A DNA stretch of 64,000 nucleotides from Streptomyces sp. NBC_00390 (GCF_036057275.1 NZ_CP107945.1:6200001-6264000), one strand, 5' to 3'; positions 15,466 through 24,430 are shown, counted from the stretch's first letter. Notes: generated by a model from the sequence alone, not told the origin. A program made the numbers and translations.

Positions 15466-17079
15466 ATGACACCAAATCTGACGCGACGTCACCTGTTGGG
15501 CATCGCTGCCCTGCAGGCGGCTTCCGCGTTCGGCTTCACCCGCATCGGTCTCTCCGCGGCATCCGCCGTGGAGCCCCCGGCCACCGACTACGCACCCGCT
15601 GTCGTCGTCGGTTCCGGCTACGGAGCGGCAGTCGCCGCGCTCCGCCTCGGCGAGGCGGGGATCGACACCCTCGTCCTCGAGATGGGCCGGCTCTGGAACA
15701 CCCCGGGTCCGGACGGCAAGGTCTTCTGCAGTACGAGCGCGCCCGACCGGCGGTCCATGTGGTTCCGCACCCGCACGGAGGCGCCGCTGGCCACCTTCCT
15801 GTGGCTGGACGTCGTCAACAAGAACATCAGCCCCTACCCCGGCGTGCTCGACCGGGTCCGGTACGCCGACATGTCCGTGTTCGTGGGACGGGGGGTCGGT
15901 GGCGGATCCCTGGTCAACGGCGGGATGGCGGTGACCCCGCCACGTGCGTACTTCACCGAGGTGCTGCCCCAGGTCGATGCCGACCAGATGTACGGCACCT
16001 GGTTCCCCCGCGCCCGGCAGATGCTGGGCGTCAACACCGTGGACCCGGCGTGGTTCGAGGCGACCGAGTGGTACCGCTTCTCGCGGATCGCCCGCAGGCA
16101 CGCGCACAACGCCGGACTGCGGACCGTCTTCGTGCCCAGCGTCTACGACTTCGGCCACATGCAGCGCGAAGCAGCGGGCCAGGCGGTGAAGTCGGCGCTC
16201 GCCGGGGAGGTCATCTACGGCAACAACCACGGCAAACGCAGCGTCGACAAGACCTATCTCGCCCAGGCGCTCGGCACCGGGAAGGTCACCGTCAGGACGC
16301 TGAGCCGGGTCAGGGCCGTACGCCGGGAACCGGACGGCACCTTTGTGCTCACCGTCGACGAGACGGATGCCTCGGGCCGGGTCGCGAGGACCGTCGAAGT
16401 CGGCTGCCGGCAGCTCTTCCTCGGCGCGGGCAGCCTCGGCAGCACGGAGATCCTGCTGCGCGCCCGGGAGACGGGCGCACTGCCCGGCCTCGGCCAGGAC
16501 GTGGGCCGGGGCTGGGGCCACAACGGCAACCTGATGACCGGCCGTGCGATGCACGTGTGGGACACGGTCGGGGCGAACCAGGCCACGATGCCGGCCATGG
16601 GCATCGACGACTGGTCGAACCCCACGCATCCGGTCTTCGCCGAGATCGCGCCGCTGCCCATGGGGTTCGAGCACTGGATCAGCCTCTACCTGGCGATCAC
16701 CAAAAACCCCGAACGCGGCACCTTCACGTACGACGCGGCGAGCGACTCCGCGAAACTCAACTGGAGCCGGTCGCAGAACCAGCCGTCGGTCACCGCGGCG
16801 AAGTCGCTGTTCGACCGCATCAACCGGGCGAACGCGACGATCCACCGCTACGACCTGTTCGGCGGCAACCGGATCTTCGCCGACGACTTCACGTACCACC
16901 CGCTGGGCGGCTGCGTGCTGGGGCGCGCGACGGACGACTGGGGCCGGGTGAAGGGGAGTTCACTGCTGTATGTCACCGACGGTGCCCTGATCCCCGGCTC
17001 GCTGGGCGTGAACCCGTTCGTCACCATCACCGCACTCGCCGAGCGGAACATGGCCAGGATCCTCGCGGAGGACGCGTGA
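15466..17079 (+). CDS. choA: Tat-exported GMC-family cholesterol oxidase
   Basis: A 537-residue flavoprotein that oxidises 3-beta-hydroxysterols to the 4-en-3-one with O2. The N-terminus is a twin-arginine signal (TRRHLLGIAALQAASAFGF). The FAD-binding motif is AVVVGSGYGAAVAALRLGEA, with GVGGGSLVNGGMAVTPP and the GMC motif AGSLGSTEIL downstream. The C-terminal active-site region contains TYHPLGGCVLG (catalytic His) and SLGVNPFVTITALAERN (catalytic Asn), as in Streptomyces ChoA and Brevibacterium ChoD. The length matches the family. It is flanked by unrelated genes and ends before a dispersed repeat. Sterol oxidation is the expected activity, not shown here. Confidence 0.9.
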   Translation: MTPNLTRRHLLGIAALQAASAFGFTRIGLSAASAVEPPATDYAPAVVVGSGYGAAVAALRLGEAGIDTLVLEMGRLWNTPGPDGKVFCSTSAPDRRSMWFRTRTEAPLATFLWLDVVNKNISPYPGVLDRVRYADMSVFVGRGVGGGSLVNGGMAVTPPRAYFTEVLPQVDADQMYGTWFPRARQMLGVNTVDPAWFEATEWYRFSRIARRHAHNAGLRTVFVPSVYDFGHMQREAAGQAVKSALAGEVIYGNNHGKRSVDKTYLAQALGTGKVTVRTLSRVRAVRREPDGTFVLTVDETDASGRVARTVEVGCRQLFLGAGSLGSTEILLRARETGALPGLGQDVGRGWGHNGNLMTGRAMHVWDTVGANQATMPAMGIDDWSNPTHPVFAEIAPLPMGFEHWISLYLAITKNPERGTFTYDAASDSAKLNWSRSQNQPSVTAAKSLFDRINRANATIHRYDLFGGNRIFADDFTYHPLGGCVLGRATDDWGRVKGSSLLYVTDGALIPGSLGVNPFVTITALAERNMARILAEDA

Positions 17080-17148
17080 CAGCACGTGCGGGACGGCCGC
17101 TGCGCAGAGCTGTTCCGCTGCTCGGCCCTCCCACGCCCGCAGGGGGAG

Positions 17149-17203
17149 TGTCCTCGAACGCCGGACGGGCCGACTCCCGCCCTGCGGGCGAAAATCAGCC
17201 CGA
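17149..17203. repeat. Dispersed Streptomyces intergenic repeat (partial hairpin element)
   Basis: TCCTCGAACGCCGGACGGGC (17151-17170), then a small CCCGC / GCGGG hairpin and AAAATCAGCCCG. From memory, Streptomyces intergenic regions carry many copies of a hairpin with arms like AACGCCGGACGGGCTG and CAGCCCGTCCGGCGTT; this copy has a shortened right arm. It lies between convergent genes and may serve as a terminator relic. Confidence 0.5.
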
Positions 17204-17317
17204 CGCGCAAAGGCTGCGGGGAGCACATCAAGCTCTTGGAGGTGCTCCCGAACGAATTCCGGGGGAGATCGAGGCGCGGGGGTCCGGGGGCGGCGCCCCG
17301 GGTGCAAGCGATCCCGC

Positions 17318-19114
17318 TCAGCCCCGGTAGAGACCCTCGATCTCGTCCGCGAAGTCCTTCGCCACCACATTGCGCTTCAGCTTCAGCGACGGCGTGATGT
17401 GGCCCGCCTCTTCAGTGAACTGGGAGGAGAGAATGCGGAATTTCCGCACCGATTCCGCCTTGGAGACGGCCGCGTTGCCGTCGTCCACCGCCTTCTGGAT
17501 CTCGGCCAGCAGCTCCGGGTCGTCGCGCAGCGCCGCCGCCGTCGAACCGGCCGGCTTGTCGTGGTCCGCGGCCCAGCGGCCGAGGAACTCCTCGTCGATG
17601 GTGACCAGCGCGCCCACGAACGGGCGCCCGTCGCCGACCACCATGCACTCCGCGACCAGCGCATGGGCGCGGATGCGGTCCTCGATCACCGCGGGAGCGA
17701 CGTTCTTGCCGCCCGCGGTGACCAGGATCTCCTTCTTGCGGCCCGTGATCGCGAGGTAGCCGTCCTCGTCCAGGGTGCCGATGTCGCCGGTGTGGAACCA
17801 GCCGTCGGTCAGCGCCTCCGCCGTCGCGGCTTCGTTGTTCCAGTAGCCCTGGAAGATGTGCTCACCGTGCAGCAGGATCTCGCCGTCGTCCGCGATCCGC
17901 ACCACCGAGCCCGGCAGCGGCTGGCCCACCGTGCCGATCTTCTGCCGGTCCCACGGGCTGAACGCGGTCGCCGCACACGACTCGGTCAGGCCGTAGCCCT
18001 CCAGGACCGTGAAGCCGATGCCACGATAGAAGTGGCCGAGACGCTCGCCCAGCGGCGCGCCGCCGGAGATCGCGTACTCGCCGCGCCCGCCCAGCACCGC
18101 TCGCAGCTTGCTGTAGACGAGCCTGTCGAAGACCTTGTGCTTGATCTTCAGGCCGAGCGGTGCACCCTGCGGAGTGCTGGTGGCCCGGCTGTAGGCGATC
18201 GCCGTGTCGGCGGCCTTGTCGAAGATCTTGCCCTTGCCGTCCGCCTGGGCCTTCGCCCGCGCGGAGTTGTAGACCTTCTCGAAGACGCGCGGCACACCGA
18301 GGATCAGGGTGGGCCGGAAGCCGGCCAGCTCGTCGGTGAGGTTCTTGATGTCCGACACGCAGCCGAGCTTGATCGGTGCCATGACGGCCGCGATCTCGAC
18401 CATGCGGCCGAAGACGTGGGCGGCCGGCAGGAAGAGCAGCACCGAGCTCTCGCCCGTACGGAACAGCGGCTTGAGGCGCTCGACCAGGTTGCCGCACTCC
18501 GCGAAGAAGGCGCGGTGGGTGAGCACACAGCCCTTGGGGCGGCCGGTGGTGCCCGAGGTGTAGACGATCGTCGCCGGGTCGTCGGCCTTGGCCGCCGCGC
18601 TGCGCTCGTCCACCGTCTCCTCGGAGACCTCCGCCCCCGCGGCGGTGAGCTCCTCGACCGCACCCTGCTCGATCTGCCACACATGCTTGACGGCCGGCAG
18701 CGATGCACGCACCGACTCGACGGCGGCGGCGTGCGCCGAGCTCTCCACGATCACCGCGACCGCGCCGGAGTCACTGAGGATCCACTGGATCTGCTCGGCC
18801 GAACTCGTTTCGTACACAGGGACGGTGACGGCGCCGGCGCTCCAGATCGCGAAGTCCAGCTGCACCCACTCGTAGCGGGTGCGGGACACGAGCGCGACCC
18901 GGTCGCCCGGCTGGACGCCGGCGGCGATCAGGCCCTTGGCGGCGGCCCGTACCTCGGCCAGGAACTGAGGCGCGGTGACATCGGTCCAGGCACCGGCGAC
19001 CTTGCGGCTCATGACGGCGACATCGGGATGCTGCGTGGCATTGCGGCGGATGAGATCCGTCAGGTTGCCGTCTGCAGGGACCTCGTACAGGGCCGGAAGG
19101 CTGAACTCGCGCAA
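17318..19114 (-). CDS. Long-chain fatty-acid-CoA ligase (AMP-forming)
   Basis: A 598-residue ANL-superfamily enzyme that activates a carboxylic acid with ATP to an acyl-AMP and then an acyl-CoA. Motifs in order: phosphate loop IVYTSGTTGRPKGCVLTHRA, HVFGRMVEI, GGAPLGERLGHFYRGIGF, EGYGLTESCAA, then WFHTGDIGTLDEDGYLAITGRKKEI with the hinge and the C-terminal Lys region. The sequence resembles the FadD15 long-chain group. The substrate chain length is inferred. It is convergent with the cholesterol oxidase and divergent from the metallophosphoesterase. Confidence 0.92.
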   Translation of the reverse strand: MREFSLPALYEVPADGNLTDLIRRNATQHPDVAVMSRKVAGAWTDVTAPQFLAEVRAAAKGLIAAGVQPGDRVALVSRTRYEWVQLDFAIWSAGAVTVPVYETSSAEQIQWILSDSGAVAVIVESSAHAAAVESVRASLPAVKHVWQIEQGAVEELTAAGAEVSEETVDERSAAAKADDPATIVYTSGTTGRPKGCVLTHRAFFAECGNLVERLKPLFRTGESSVLLFLPAAHVFGRMVEIAAVMAPIKLGCVSDIKNLTDELAGFRPTLILGVPRVFEKVYNSARAKAQADGKGKIFDKAADTAIAYSRATSTPQGAPLGLKIKHKVFDRLVYSKLRAVLGGRGEYAISGGAPLGERLGHFYRGIGFTVLEGYGLTESCAATAFSPWDRQKIGTVGQPLPGSVVRIADDGEILLHGEHIFQGYWNNEAATAEALTDGWFHTGDIGTLDEDGYLAITGRKKEILVTAGGKNVAPAVIEDRIRAHALVAECMVVGDGRPFVGALVTIDEEFLGRWAADHDKPAGSTAAALRDDPELLAEIQKAVDDGNAAVSKAESVRKFRILSSQFTEEAGHITPSLKLKRNVVAKDFADEIEGLYRG

Positions 19115-19384
19115 GACTGCTGCTCCTCATCGGGCTCCGGCGCCACGGCTCTGTGTGATGCACCGGCTGCGGTCCAAGATCGGGCAGGTGCTCGGGTGGG
19201 GGCGAGCACGACTGGACTGCCCGGACGTTACCCACCAGTACTGGGTTCCCGATAGGGGGTCCCGGCCAGATGTTCGCTGCGTCACACGTTCATGGATGTA
19301 CTTCGCGCAGGGTAGTCCACGCCGTACCGACCCGGAAGCAACCGCAGGTCCACCCCCCTCCACCCAAGCGGTAAACCTGCGCTC

Positions 19385-19390
19385 TAGGGT
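19385..19390 (+). promoter_or_regulatory. -10 element of a leaderless transcript (metallophosphoesterase)
   Basis: TAGGGT lies 7 nt before the ATG at 19398, with no Shine-Dalgarno between them. The remaining 19115-19384 region between the divergent genes shows no coding sequence. CACCAGTACTGGG at 19231-19243 is a small dyad. Confidence 0.55.
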
Positions 19391-19397
19391 GATCGTC

Positions 19398-20174
19398 ATG
19401 CGTGGCATGCGAGTCAATGTGGTCAGTGACGTGCACGGCAATGCACAAGACCTCGCGACCGCAGGTGACGGCGCCGATGCCCTGATCTGCCTCGGCGACC
19501 TGGTGCTCTTCCTCGACTACGCCGATCACTCGCGCGGCATCTTCCCCGACCTCTTCGGCGTCGAGAACGCCGATCTGATCGTGGAGCTGCGTACCGCGCG
19601 GCGCTTCGACGAGGCACGTGAGCTGGGCCGCAGGCTCTGGGCCGAGCTCGGGATGGACCGCGAGAGCGCCATCGAGTCCGCGGTGCGCCGTCAGTACGCC
19701 GAGTTGTTCGCCGCCTTTCCCACACCGACGTACGCCACCTACGGCAATGTCGACATCCCGACACTCTGGCCCGAGTACGCCCGCCCCGGCACCACCGTGC
19801 TGGACGGTGAACGTGCCGAGATCGGCGGCCTCCTCTTCGGCTTCGTCGGCGGCGGACTGCGTTCCCCGATGCGTACGCCCTACGAGATCTCCGACGAGGA
19901 GTACGCCGCCAAGATCGAGGCGGTCGGCGAGGTCGATGTGCTGTGCTCCCACATCCCGCCCGAGGTACCCGAACTGACCTATGACACGGTCGCACGCCGC
20001 TTCGAGCGCGGCAGCCGTGCACTGCTGGACGCCATCCGGCGCACCCGGCCGCGGTACGCCCTCTTCGGGCACGTCCACCAGCCCCTCGTCCGCCGGATGC
20101 GCATCGACGCGACCGAGTGCGTCAACGTCGGACACTTCGCCTCCACCGGACGTCCCTGGTCCCTGACATGGTGA
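19398..20174 (+). CDS. Metallophosphoesterase-family protein
   Basis: A 258-residue calcineurin-like phosphoesterase. Metal-binding motifs are visible in order: VVSDVHGN (D-x-H), CLGDLV (GD), YGNVD (GN[HD]-like), CSHIPPE (H) and FGHVHQP (GHxH). Substrate unknown; the family includes phosphodiesterases and nucleotide phosphatases. I chose ATG 19398 because of the TAGGGT 7 nt upstream; ATG 19407 is possible. A hairpin follows the stop. Confidence 0.9.
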   Translation: MRGMRVNVVSDVHGNAQDLATAGDGADALICLGDLVLFLDYADHSRGIFPDLFGVENADLIVELRTARRFDEARELGRRLWAELGMDRESAIESAVRRQYAELFAAFPTPTYATYGNVDIPTLWPEYARPGTTVLDGERAEIGGLLFGFVGGGLRSPMRTPYEISDEEYAAKIEAVGEVDVLCSHIPPEVPELTYDTVARRFERGSRALLDAIRRTRPRYALFGHVHQPLVRRMRIDATECVNVGHFASTGRPWSLTW

Positions 20175-20178
20175 CCCG

Positions 20179-20197
20179 GGCCCGTCACTGACGGGCC
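20179..20197 (+). terminator. Hairpin after the metallophosphoesterase gene
   Basis: GGCCCGTCA / TGACGGGCC, 9-bp arms around one central base (so in practice a slightly shorter stem), 4 bp after the stop codon. Confidence 0.55.
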
Positions 20198-20265
20198 GCC
20201 CGGTCGCGATAGCCTGCACACCACCACACCACTCCCGGCCGTACCGCATGTGAGGAGCCGCAGCG

Positions 20266-20715
20266 ATGGCGGAACACACCAGCTCGAGCATCACGATCGA
20301 TGCGGCGCCGGCCGATGTCATGGGAGTGATCTCCGACTTCGCCCGCTATCCCGAATGGACAGGCGAGGTGAAGGAGGCCGAGGTGCTCGCCCGCGACGCC
20401 GATGGCCGCGCGGAGCAGGTCCGGCTGGTGCTGGACGCCGGAGCGATCAAGGACGACCACACCCTCGCGTACACCTGGAACGGCGAGAACCAGGTCAGCT
20501 GGACCCTGGTGAAGTCCCAGATGCTGCGTGCCCTCGACGGCTCCTATGCCCTCGCACCGGTCGGCGGCGGCGACCGCACCGAGGTCACTTACCAGCTCAC
20601 CGTCGACGTCAAGATCCCCATGCTCGGCATGATCAAGCGCAAGGCCGAGAAGGTCATCATCGACCGCGCCCTCGCCGGTCTGAAGAAGCGAGTCGAGAGC
20701 GGCGCCGCCGCCTGA
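20266..20715 (+). CDS. SRPBCC (START/polyketide-cyclase-like) lipid-binding-fold protein
   Basis: A 149-residue protein with the SRPBCC fold: SITIDAAPADVMGVISDFARYPEWTGEVKEAEVL at the start, a central beta-sheet and a C-terminal helix (MLGMIKRKAEKVIIDRALAGLKKRVE). This matches the coenzyme Q-binding/cyclase-like group, which binds hydrophobic ligands in a central cavity. GAGGAGCCGCAGCG precedes the ATG. The stop overlaps the next start by one base (TGATG), so it is coupled to the ArsA-like gene and probably works with it. Confidence 0.87.
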   Translation: MAEHTSSSITIDAAPADVMGVISDFARYPEWTGEVKEAEVLARDADGRAEQVRLVLDAGAIKDDHTLAYTWNGENQVSWTLVKSQMLRALDGSYALAPVGGGDRTEVTYQLTVDVKIPMLGMIKRKAEKVIIDRALAGLKKRVESGAAA

Positions 20716-22073
20716 TGCGCCGGGTCCTCGTCACCGGCCTCGGCGGCGCGGGCCGTACCACCGTCGCCGCAGCCACCGCACTGGCCGCGGCCCGGGCCGG
20801 CAAGCGCACGCTGTTGCTGTCGGCAGAGCCGGGCGAGGTTCTGGGCGCACCCGTCACCGGCAGGGTGGACGCCCCGGCCGCGGTCGCGGACATGCTGTGG
20901 GCCGCCCGTATCGAGCCCGGAGCCGATTTCCGGGCGGAGTTCCTCTCCCTCCAGCAACGCAGCTCCGCCGCGCTCGATCTGCTGGGCGCCCGGCCACTGG
21001 AGGACGAGGAGCTGACCGACCTGCCCGGCAGCGAGCAGTTCGCGCTGCTGCGGGCGCTCACGGTCGCGGCCCGCGGTCCCTGGGACGTCGCCGTCGTCGA
21101 CATGCCGCCACTGCGCGAGACCATCGCCCTGCTGGCCCTGCCCGACCAGCTGCGCCGCTATCTGCGTCGGCTGCTGCCGCGTGAGCGGCAGGCCGCCAGG
21201 GCGCTGCGGCCGATGCTCGCCCAGCTCGCCGGCGTACCGATGCCTGCGCAGTGGCTGTACGAGACGGCCGAGCGCTGGGACACCGAGCTGGCCGGTGTCC
21301 AGTCGGTGATCGAATCCTCGAACACCAATGTGACCGTGGTCGCCGAGCCGGGTCCCGCCGCCGCGGACGCCCTGCGCACGGCTCGCGCCGGGCTGAGCCT
21401 GCACGGCCTGGACGTCGAGATGATCGTGGCCAACCGCTGCGTCCCGGAGGGCTCGCCCGACACGTGGGCGGCCGGGCTCGCCGCCCAGCAGCGCAAGTGC
21501 CTGGACCAGTGGGTGACCGACTGGGTCGCACGAGGCCCGGCGCAGGTCTGCGAAATGCCCCATCTCGGCCGTGACCCGCGCGGCCTTGACGATCTCGCGC
21601 TCCTGGAGACCGAGGCGAACTGCGCCTCCCACGAGAGCCACTTCCACACCGAGGACGACGCGCGCCTCGGCTCGCTCGTCCTGGCCCTCCACTGGGACCG
21701 CGAGGAGCGCGGCCCGGACCCCTGGTGGGTCGAGGACGTCCACGCGACGGCCGTCGAACGGGCCAGGCAGATCGAGGCGCTCGCGGACACCGACAACCAC
21801 TGGCACGGCCGCAACGGGGTCCTCCCCGGGGAACCGGACCCCGTCGACGACGGCACCCTCGTCCTGCACCTCCGGCTGCCCGGGGCCGTCAAGGAGGAGC
21901 TCGCCCTGGTCCGCCGTGGGGATGAACTCCTCATCACGGTCGGGCCCTTCCGGAGGATCTTCCCGCTGCCGTCCGCGCTGCGGCGCTGCACCGTGGCGGG
22001 CGCGGCGCTCGAGAAGGGCGTACTGCGGGTCCGCTTCACGCCTGACCCCGATCTGTGGCCCCGCGGTCGCTGA
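20715..22073 (+). CDS. ArsA-like P-loop protein with degenerate Walker A
   Basis: A 452-residue member of the ArsA/GET3 ATPase superfamily. The N-terminus is VLVTGLGGAGRTTVAAATAL where functional ArsA proteins have GKGGVGKTT. Both the signature Lys and the Walker A Lys are replaced (Leu and Arg). Switch-like motifs VAVVDMPPLRETI and VANRCVPEG follow. The C-terminal part has an ArsA-like HSP20-type beta-domain (LVLHLRLPGAVKEELALVRRGDELLITVGPFRRIFPLP). The loss of the P-loop Lys suggests weak or no ATP hydrolysis. It is coupled to the SRPBCC gene. Function unknown. Confidence 0.83.
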   Translation: MRRVLVTGLGGAGRTTVAAATALAAARAGKRTLLLSAEPGEVLGAPVTGRVDAPAAVADMLWAARIEPGADFRAEFLSLQQRSSAALDLLGARPLEDEELTDLPGSEQFALLRALTVAARGPWDVAVVDMPPLRETIALLALPDQLRRYLRRLLPRERQAARALRPMLAQLAGVPMPAQWLYETAERWDTELAGVQSVIESSNTNVTVVAEPGPAAADALRTARAGLSLHGLDVEMIVANRCVPEGSPDTWAAGLAAQQRKCLDQWVTDWVARGPAQVCEMPHLGRDPRGLDDLALLETEANCASHESHFHTEDDARLGSLVLALHWDREERGPDPWWVEDVHATAVERARQIEALADTDNHWHGRNGVLPGEPDPVDDGTLVLHLRLPGAVKEELALVRRGDELLITVGPFRRIFPLPSALRRCTVAGAALEKGVLRVRFTPDPDLWPRGR

Positions 22074-22138
22074 ACGCAGTACCCCCATTCGGGTAACGTC
22101 GAGCGTACAAACCCTCAGTCCTGCCGCAGGAGTACGCC

Positions 22139-22579
22139 ATGAGTGATCCCACTGAGCGTCCCGCCGTCGACGACGACGCCTGGGCGACGGCGTGCGAGGA
22201 GGATCTCCAGGCGGAGAAGGCCCGTCGCCGCGCGCAGTACGGGGCCCAGCCGGGCTCGGCCGCCGAGGAACTGAAGAAGCTCCTCGAAGCGGTCGCCGAC
22301 AAGGTCTCCGCGTTCCAGACCTCGCTGCCGGGCATGGCCGCCCAGAGCGCCGTACAGCAGCTGGTCGACCAGGCCAGGTCCGCCGTCGAGCCGGTCATCG
22401 AGCGCAACCCCCATGTCTTCGACCACCTCGCCGCCGCCGGCAACGAGCTGCTCGCCGCTTATCGATCCGCTGTCGAGGGCCATGAGCGACGCTGGACGCA
22501 GGGGCCGACCGCCGCCGAGGACGACCGCGACCCGCGTGACGAGGGACCCGCGTCGAGCGAGCACATCGACCTGGACTGA
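22139..22579 (+). CDS. DUF5304-type protein, SCO2127 homologue
   Basis: A 146-residue acidic soluble protein (MSDPTERPAVDDDAWATACE) with one helical core (AEELKKLLEAVADKVSAFQTSLPG) and a disordered acidic tail. In S. coelicolor the gene directly upstream of glucokinase (SCO2127) has been reported to affect glucose sensitivity and glkA expression; identity here rests on position and overall sequence character. CAGGAG precedes the ATG by 7 nt. It ends 65 bp before the glucokinase gene. Confidence 0.8.
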   Translation: MSDPTERPAVDDDAWATACEEDLQAEKARRRAQYGAQPGSAAEELKKLLEAVADKVSAFQTSLPGMAAQSAVQQLVDQARSAVEPVIERNPHVFDHLAAAGNELLAAYRSAVEGHERRWTQGPTAAEDDRDPRDEGPASSEHIDLD

Positions 22580-22644
22580 CGAGGCCGTGCCCGCCCTCGG
22601 GTACGGTTGGCCGTAGCGGGGCTCGACCGAAAACTGAGGGACAC

Positions 22645-23586
22645 ATGGGACTCACCATCGGCGTCGACATCGGCGGCACGAAGATCGCGGCGGGAGTGGT
22701 CGACGAAGAGGGCACCATTCTCGAGACGCACAAGGTGCCCACCCCGTCGACTCCCGAGGGCATCGTCGACGCGATCTGCTCGGCCGTCGCCGGGGCCGGC
22801 GAGGGGCATGACATCGAGGCCGTCGGCATCGGCGCCGCCGGCTATGTGGACGACAAGCGTGCCACCGTCCTGTTCGCTCCGAACATCGACTGGCGCCACG
22901 AACCGCTCAAGGACAAGGTCGAGCAGCGCGTCGGCCTTCCCGTCGTGGTCGAGAACGACGCGAACGCCGCCGCCTGGGGCGAGTACCGCTTCGGTGCGGG
23001 CCAGGGTCACGAGGACGTCATCTGCATCACCCTCGGCACCGGCCTCGGCGGCGGCATCATCATCGGCAACAAGCTGCGCCGCGGCCGCTTCGGCGTGGCC
23101 GCGGAGTTCGGCCACATCCGGGTGGTTCCGGACGGTCTGCTGTGCGGCTGCGGCAGCCAGGGTTGCTGGGAACAGTACGCCTCGGGCCGCGCCCTGGTGC
23201 GGTACGCCAAGCAGCGCGCCAACGCCACCCCTGAGAACGCCACGGTGCTCCTCGGGCTCGGCGACGGCACCGTCGAGGGCATCCAGGGCAAGCACATCAG
23301 CCAGGCCGCCCGGCAGGGCGACGCCGTCGCGCTCGACTCGTTCCGCGAGCTGGCGCGCTGGGCGGGCGCGGGCCTGGCCGACCTGGCCTCGCTCTTCGAC
23401 CCCTCGGCGTTCATCGTCGGCGGCGGCGTCTCCGACGAAGGGGAGCTGGTCCTCGACCCGATCCGCAAGTCCTTCCGGCGCTGGCTGGTGGGCGGCAAGT
23501 TCCGTCCGCACGCCCAGGTGCTCGCCGCCCAGCTGGGCGGCAAGGCCGGCCTGGTGGGCGCGGCGGACCTGGCGCGCCAGGGCTGA
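22645..23586 (+). CDS. glkA: ROK-family glucokinase
   Basis: A 313-residue ATP-dependent glucokinase that makes glucose-6-phosphate and, in Streptomyces, mediates carbon catabolite repression. Motifs: ATP-binding LTIGVDIGGTKIAAGVVDE at the N-terminus, ENDANAAAWGE with the catalytic Asp, CITLGTGLGGGIIIGNKL, then EFGHIRV and the ROK zinc motif CGCGSQGCWEQ. The length agrees with S. coelicolor GlkA. GAGGGA lies 7 nt before the ATG, so it has its own ribosome site. A terminator follows at 23604. Confidence 0.96.
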   Translation: MGLTIGVDIGGTKIAAGVVDEEGTILETHKVPTPSTPEGIVDAICSAVAGAGEGHDIEAVGIGAAGYVDDKRATVLFAPNIDWRHEPLKDKVEQRVGLPVVVENDANAAAWGEYRFGAGQGHEDVICITLGTGLGGGIIIGNKLRRGRFGVAAEFGHIRVVPDGLLCGCGSQGCWEQYASGRALVRYAKQRANATPENATVLLGLGDGTVEGIQGKHISQAARQGDAVALDSFRELARWAGAGLADLASLFDPSAFIVGGGVSDEGELVLDPIRKSFRRWLVGGKFRPHAQVLAAQLGGKAGLVGAADLARQG

Positions 23587-23603
23587 ACCACCCGTACGGC
23601 ACC

Positions 23604-23638
23604 GTGCCCGCCGCGCCCTCTGGGGTTGCGGCGGGCAC
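23604..23638 (+). terminator. Intrinsic terminator after glkA
   Basis: GTGCCCGCCGC / GCGGCGGGCAC, 11-bp perfect stem with a 13-nt loop, then CGTCGTATG. It lies immediately before the -10 element of the next gene. Confidence 0.7.
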
Positions 23639-23656
23639 CGTCGTATGTTGATCCGC

Positions 23657-24421
23657 ATGGTGATGAGCACGGCGCGTACGCTGCCCAACTCCCGTACCGA
23701 GCCGGACGGTTCGGTGGTGATCCGGGTCCTCTCCTACAACATCCGCTCGATGCGGGACGACGAGGAGGCACTGGCCCGGGTGATCCGCGCGTGCCGTCCC
23801 GATCTGGTGTTCGTCCAGGAGGCCCCCAGATTCTTCCGCTGGCGCAAGCACGCGGCGCGCCTCGCGGCCAGGAGCGAGCTGGTGATGCTCTCCGGCGGCG
23901 CGACGGCGGCCGGGCCGATGCTGCTGTGCTCGCTGCGGGCGACCGTGGAGCGGACCGAGGACGTGCTGCTGCCGCTCACCCCCGGTCTGCACCGACGGGG
24001 CTTCGCCACCGCGGTGGTACGGATCGGGGGAGCCCGGATCGGGCTGCTCAGCTGCCATCTGAGCCTGCAGACCGACGAGCGCTACGCCCAGGCGGGGATG
24101 CTGCTGGACCGGCTGGCCGCGCTTGAGACCCCGCACGCGATCGCGGCCGGCGACATCAATGAGCGCCCCGGCGGGCGGAGCTTCATCCGACTGGCGGCCG
24201 AGCTCCAGGACTGCTGGGCTGCCGGCCCCTGGGGCGGCGAGTACACCTCCACCCCTGCCGACCCTCACCAGCGCATCGACGCGATCTTCGCCACGAGCGG
24301 CGTGGAGGTCCTGGCCTGCGGAGTCCCCAGCGGCCTGATGGGCATCACGGACCGCGACCTCAGGGCCGCCACGGACCACCTCCCGGTCCTGGCGGCCCTG
24401 CGCATCCCTGCGGGGGAGTGA
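23657..24421 (+). CDS. Endonuclease/exonuclease/phosphatase (EEP) family hydrolase
   Basis: A 254-residue EEP-fold protein: IRVLSYNIRSMRDD (Asn), DLVFVQEAPRF (Glu), LLSCHLSLQTD (His), AIAAGDINERPGGRSF (D-x-N) and TDHLPVLAALRI (Asp-His) are the metal-binding and catalytic motifs. The substrate could be nucleic acid, a phosphoinositide or sphingolipid; none can be chosen from sequence alone. Start ATG 23657 follows TATGTT at 23644-23649 by 7 nt (leaderless); ATG 23645 and 23663 are alternatives. Confidence 0.88.
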   Translation: MVMSTARTLPNSRTEPDGSVVIRVLSYNIRSMRDDEEALARVIRACRPDLVFVQEAPRFFRWRKHAARLAARSELVMLSGGATAAGPMLLCSLRATVERTEDVLLPLTPGLHRRGFATAVVRIGGARIGLLSCHLSLQTDERYAQAGMLLDRLAALETPHAIAAGDINERPGGRSFIRLAAELQDCWAAGPWGGEYTSTPADPHQRIDAIFATSGVEVLACGVPSGLMGITDRDLRAATDHLPVLAALRIPAGE

Positions 24422-24430
24422 CGCGGTGCC

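Noticed and set aside
13963..16899. A 978-codon open frame on the minus strand
   Set aside because: It is the antisense shadow of the glycosyltransferase and cholesterol oxidase genes. The translation is Arg/Pro/Gly/Ala-rich without any motif, as expected from GC-rich third positions.
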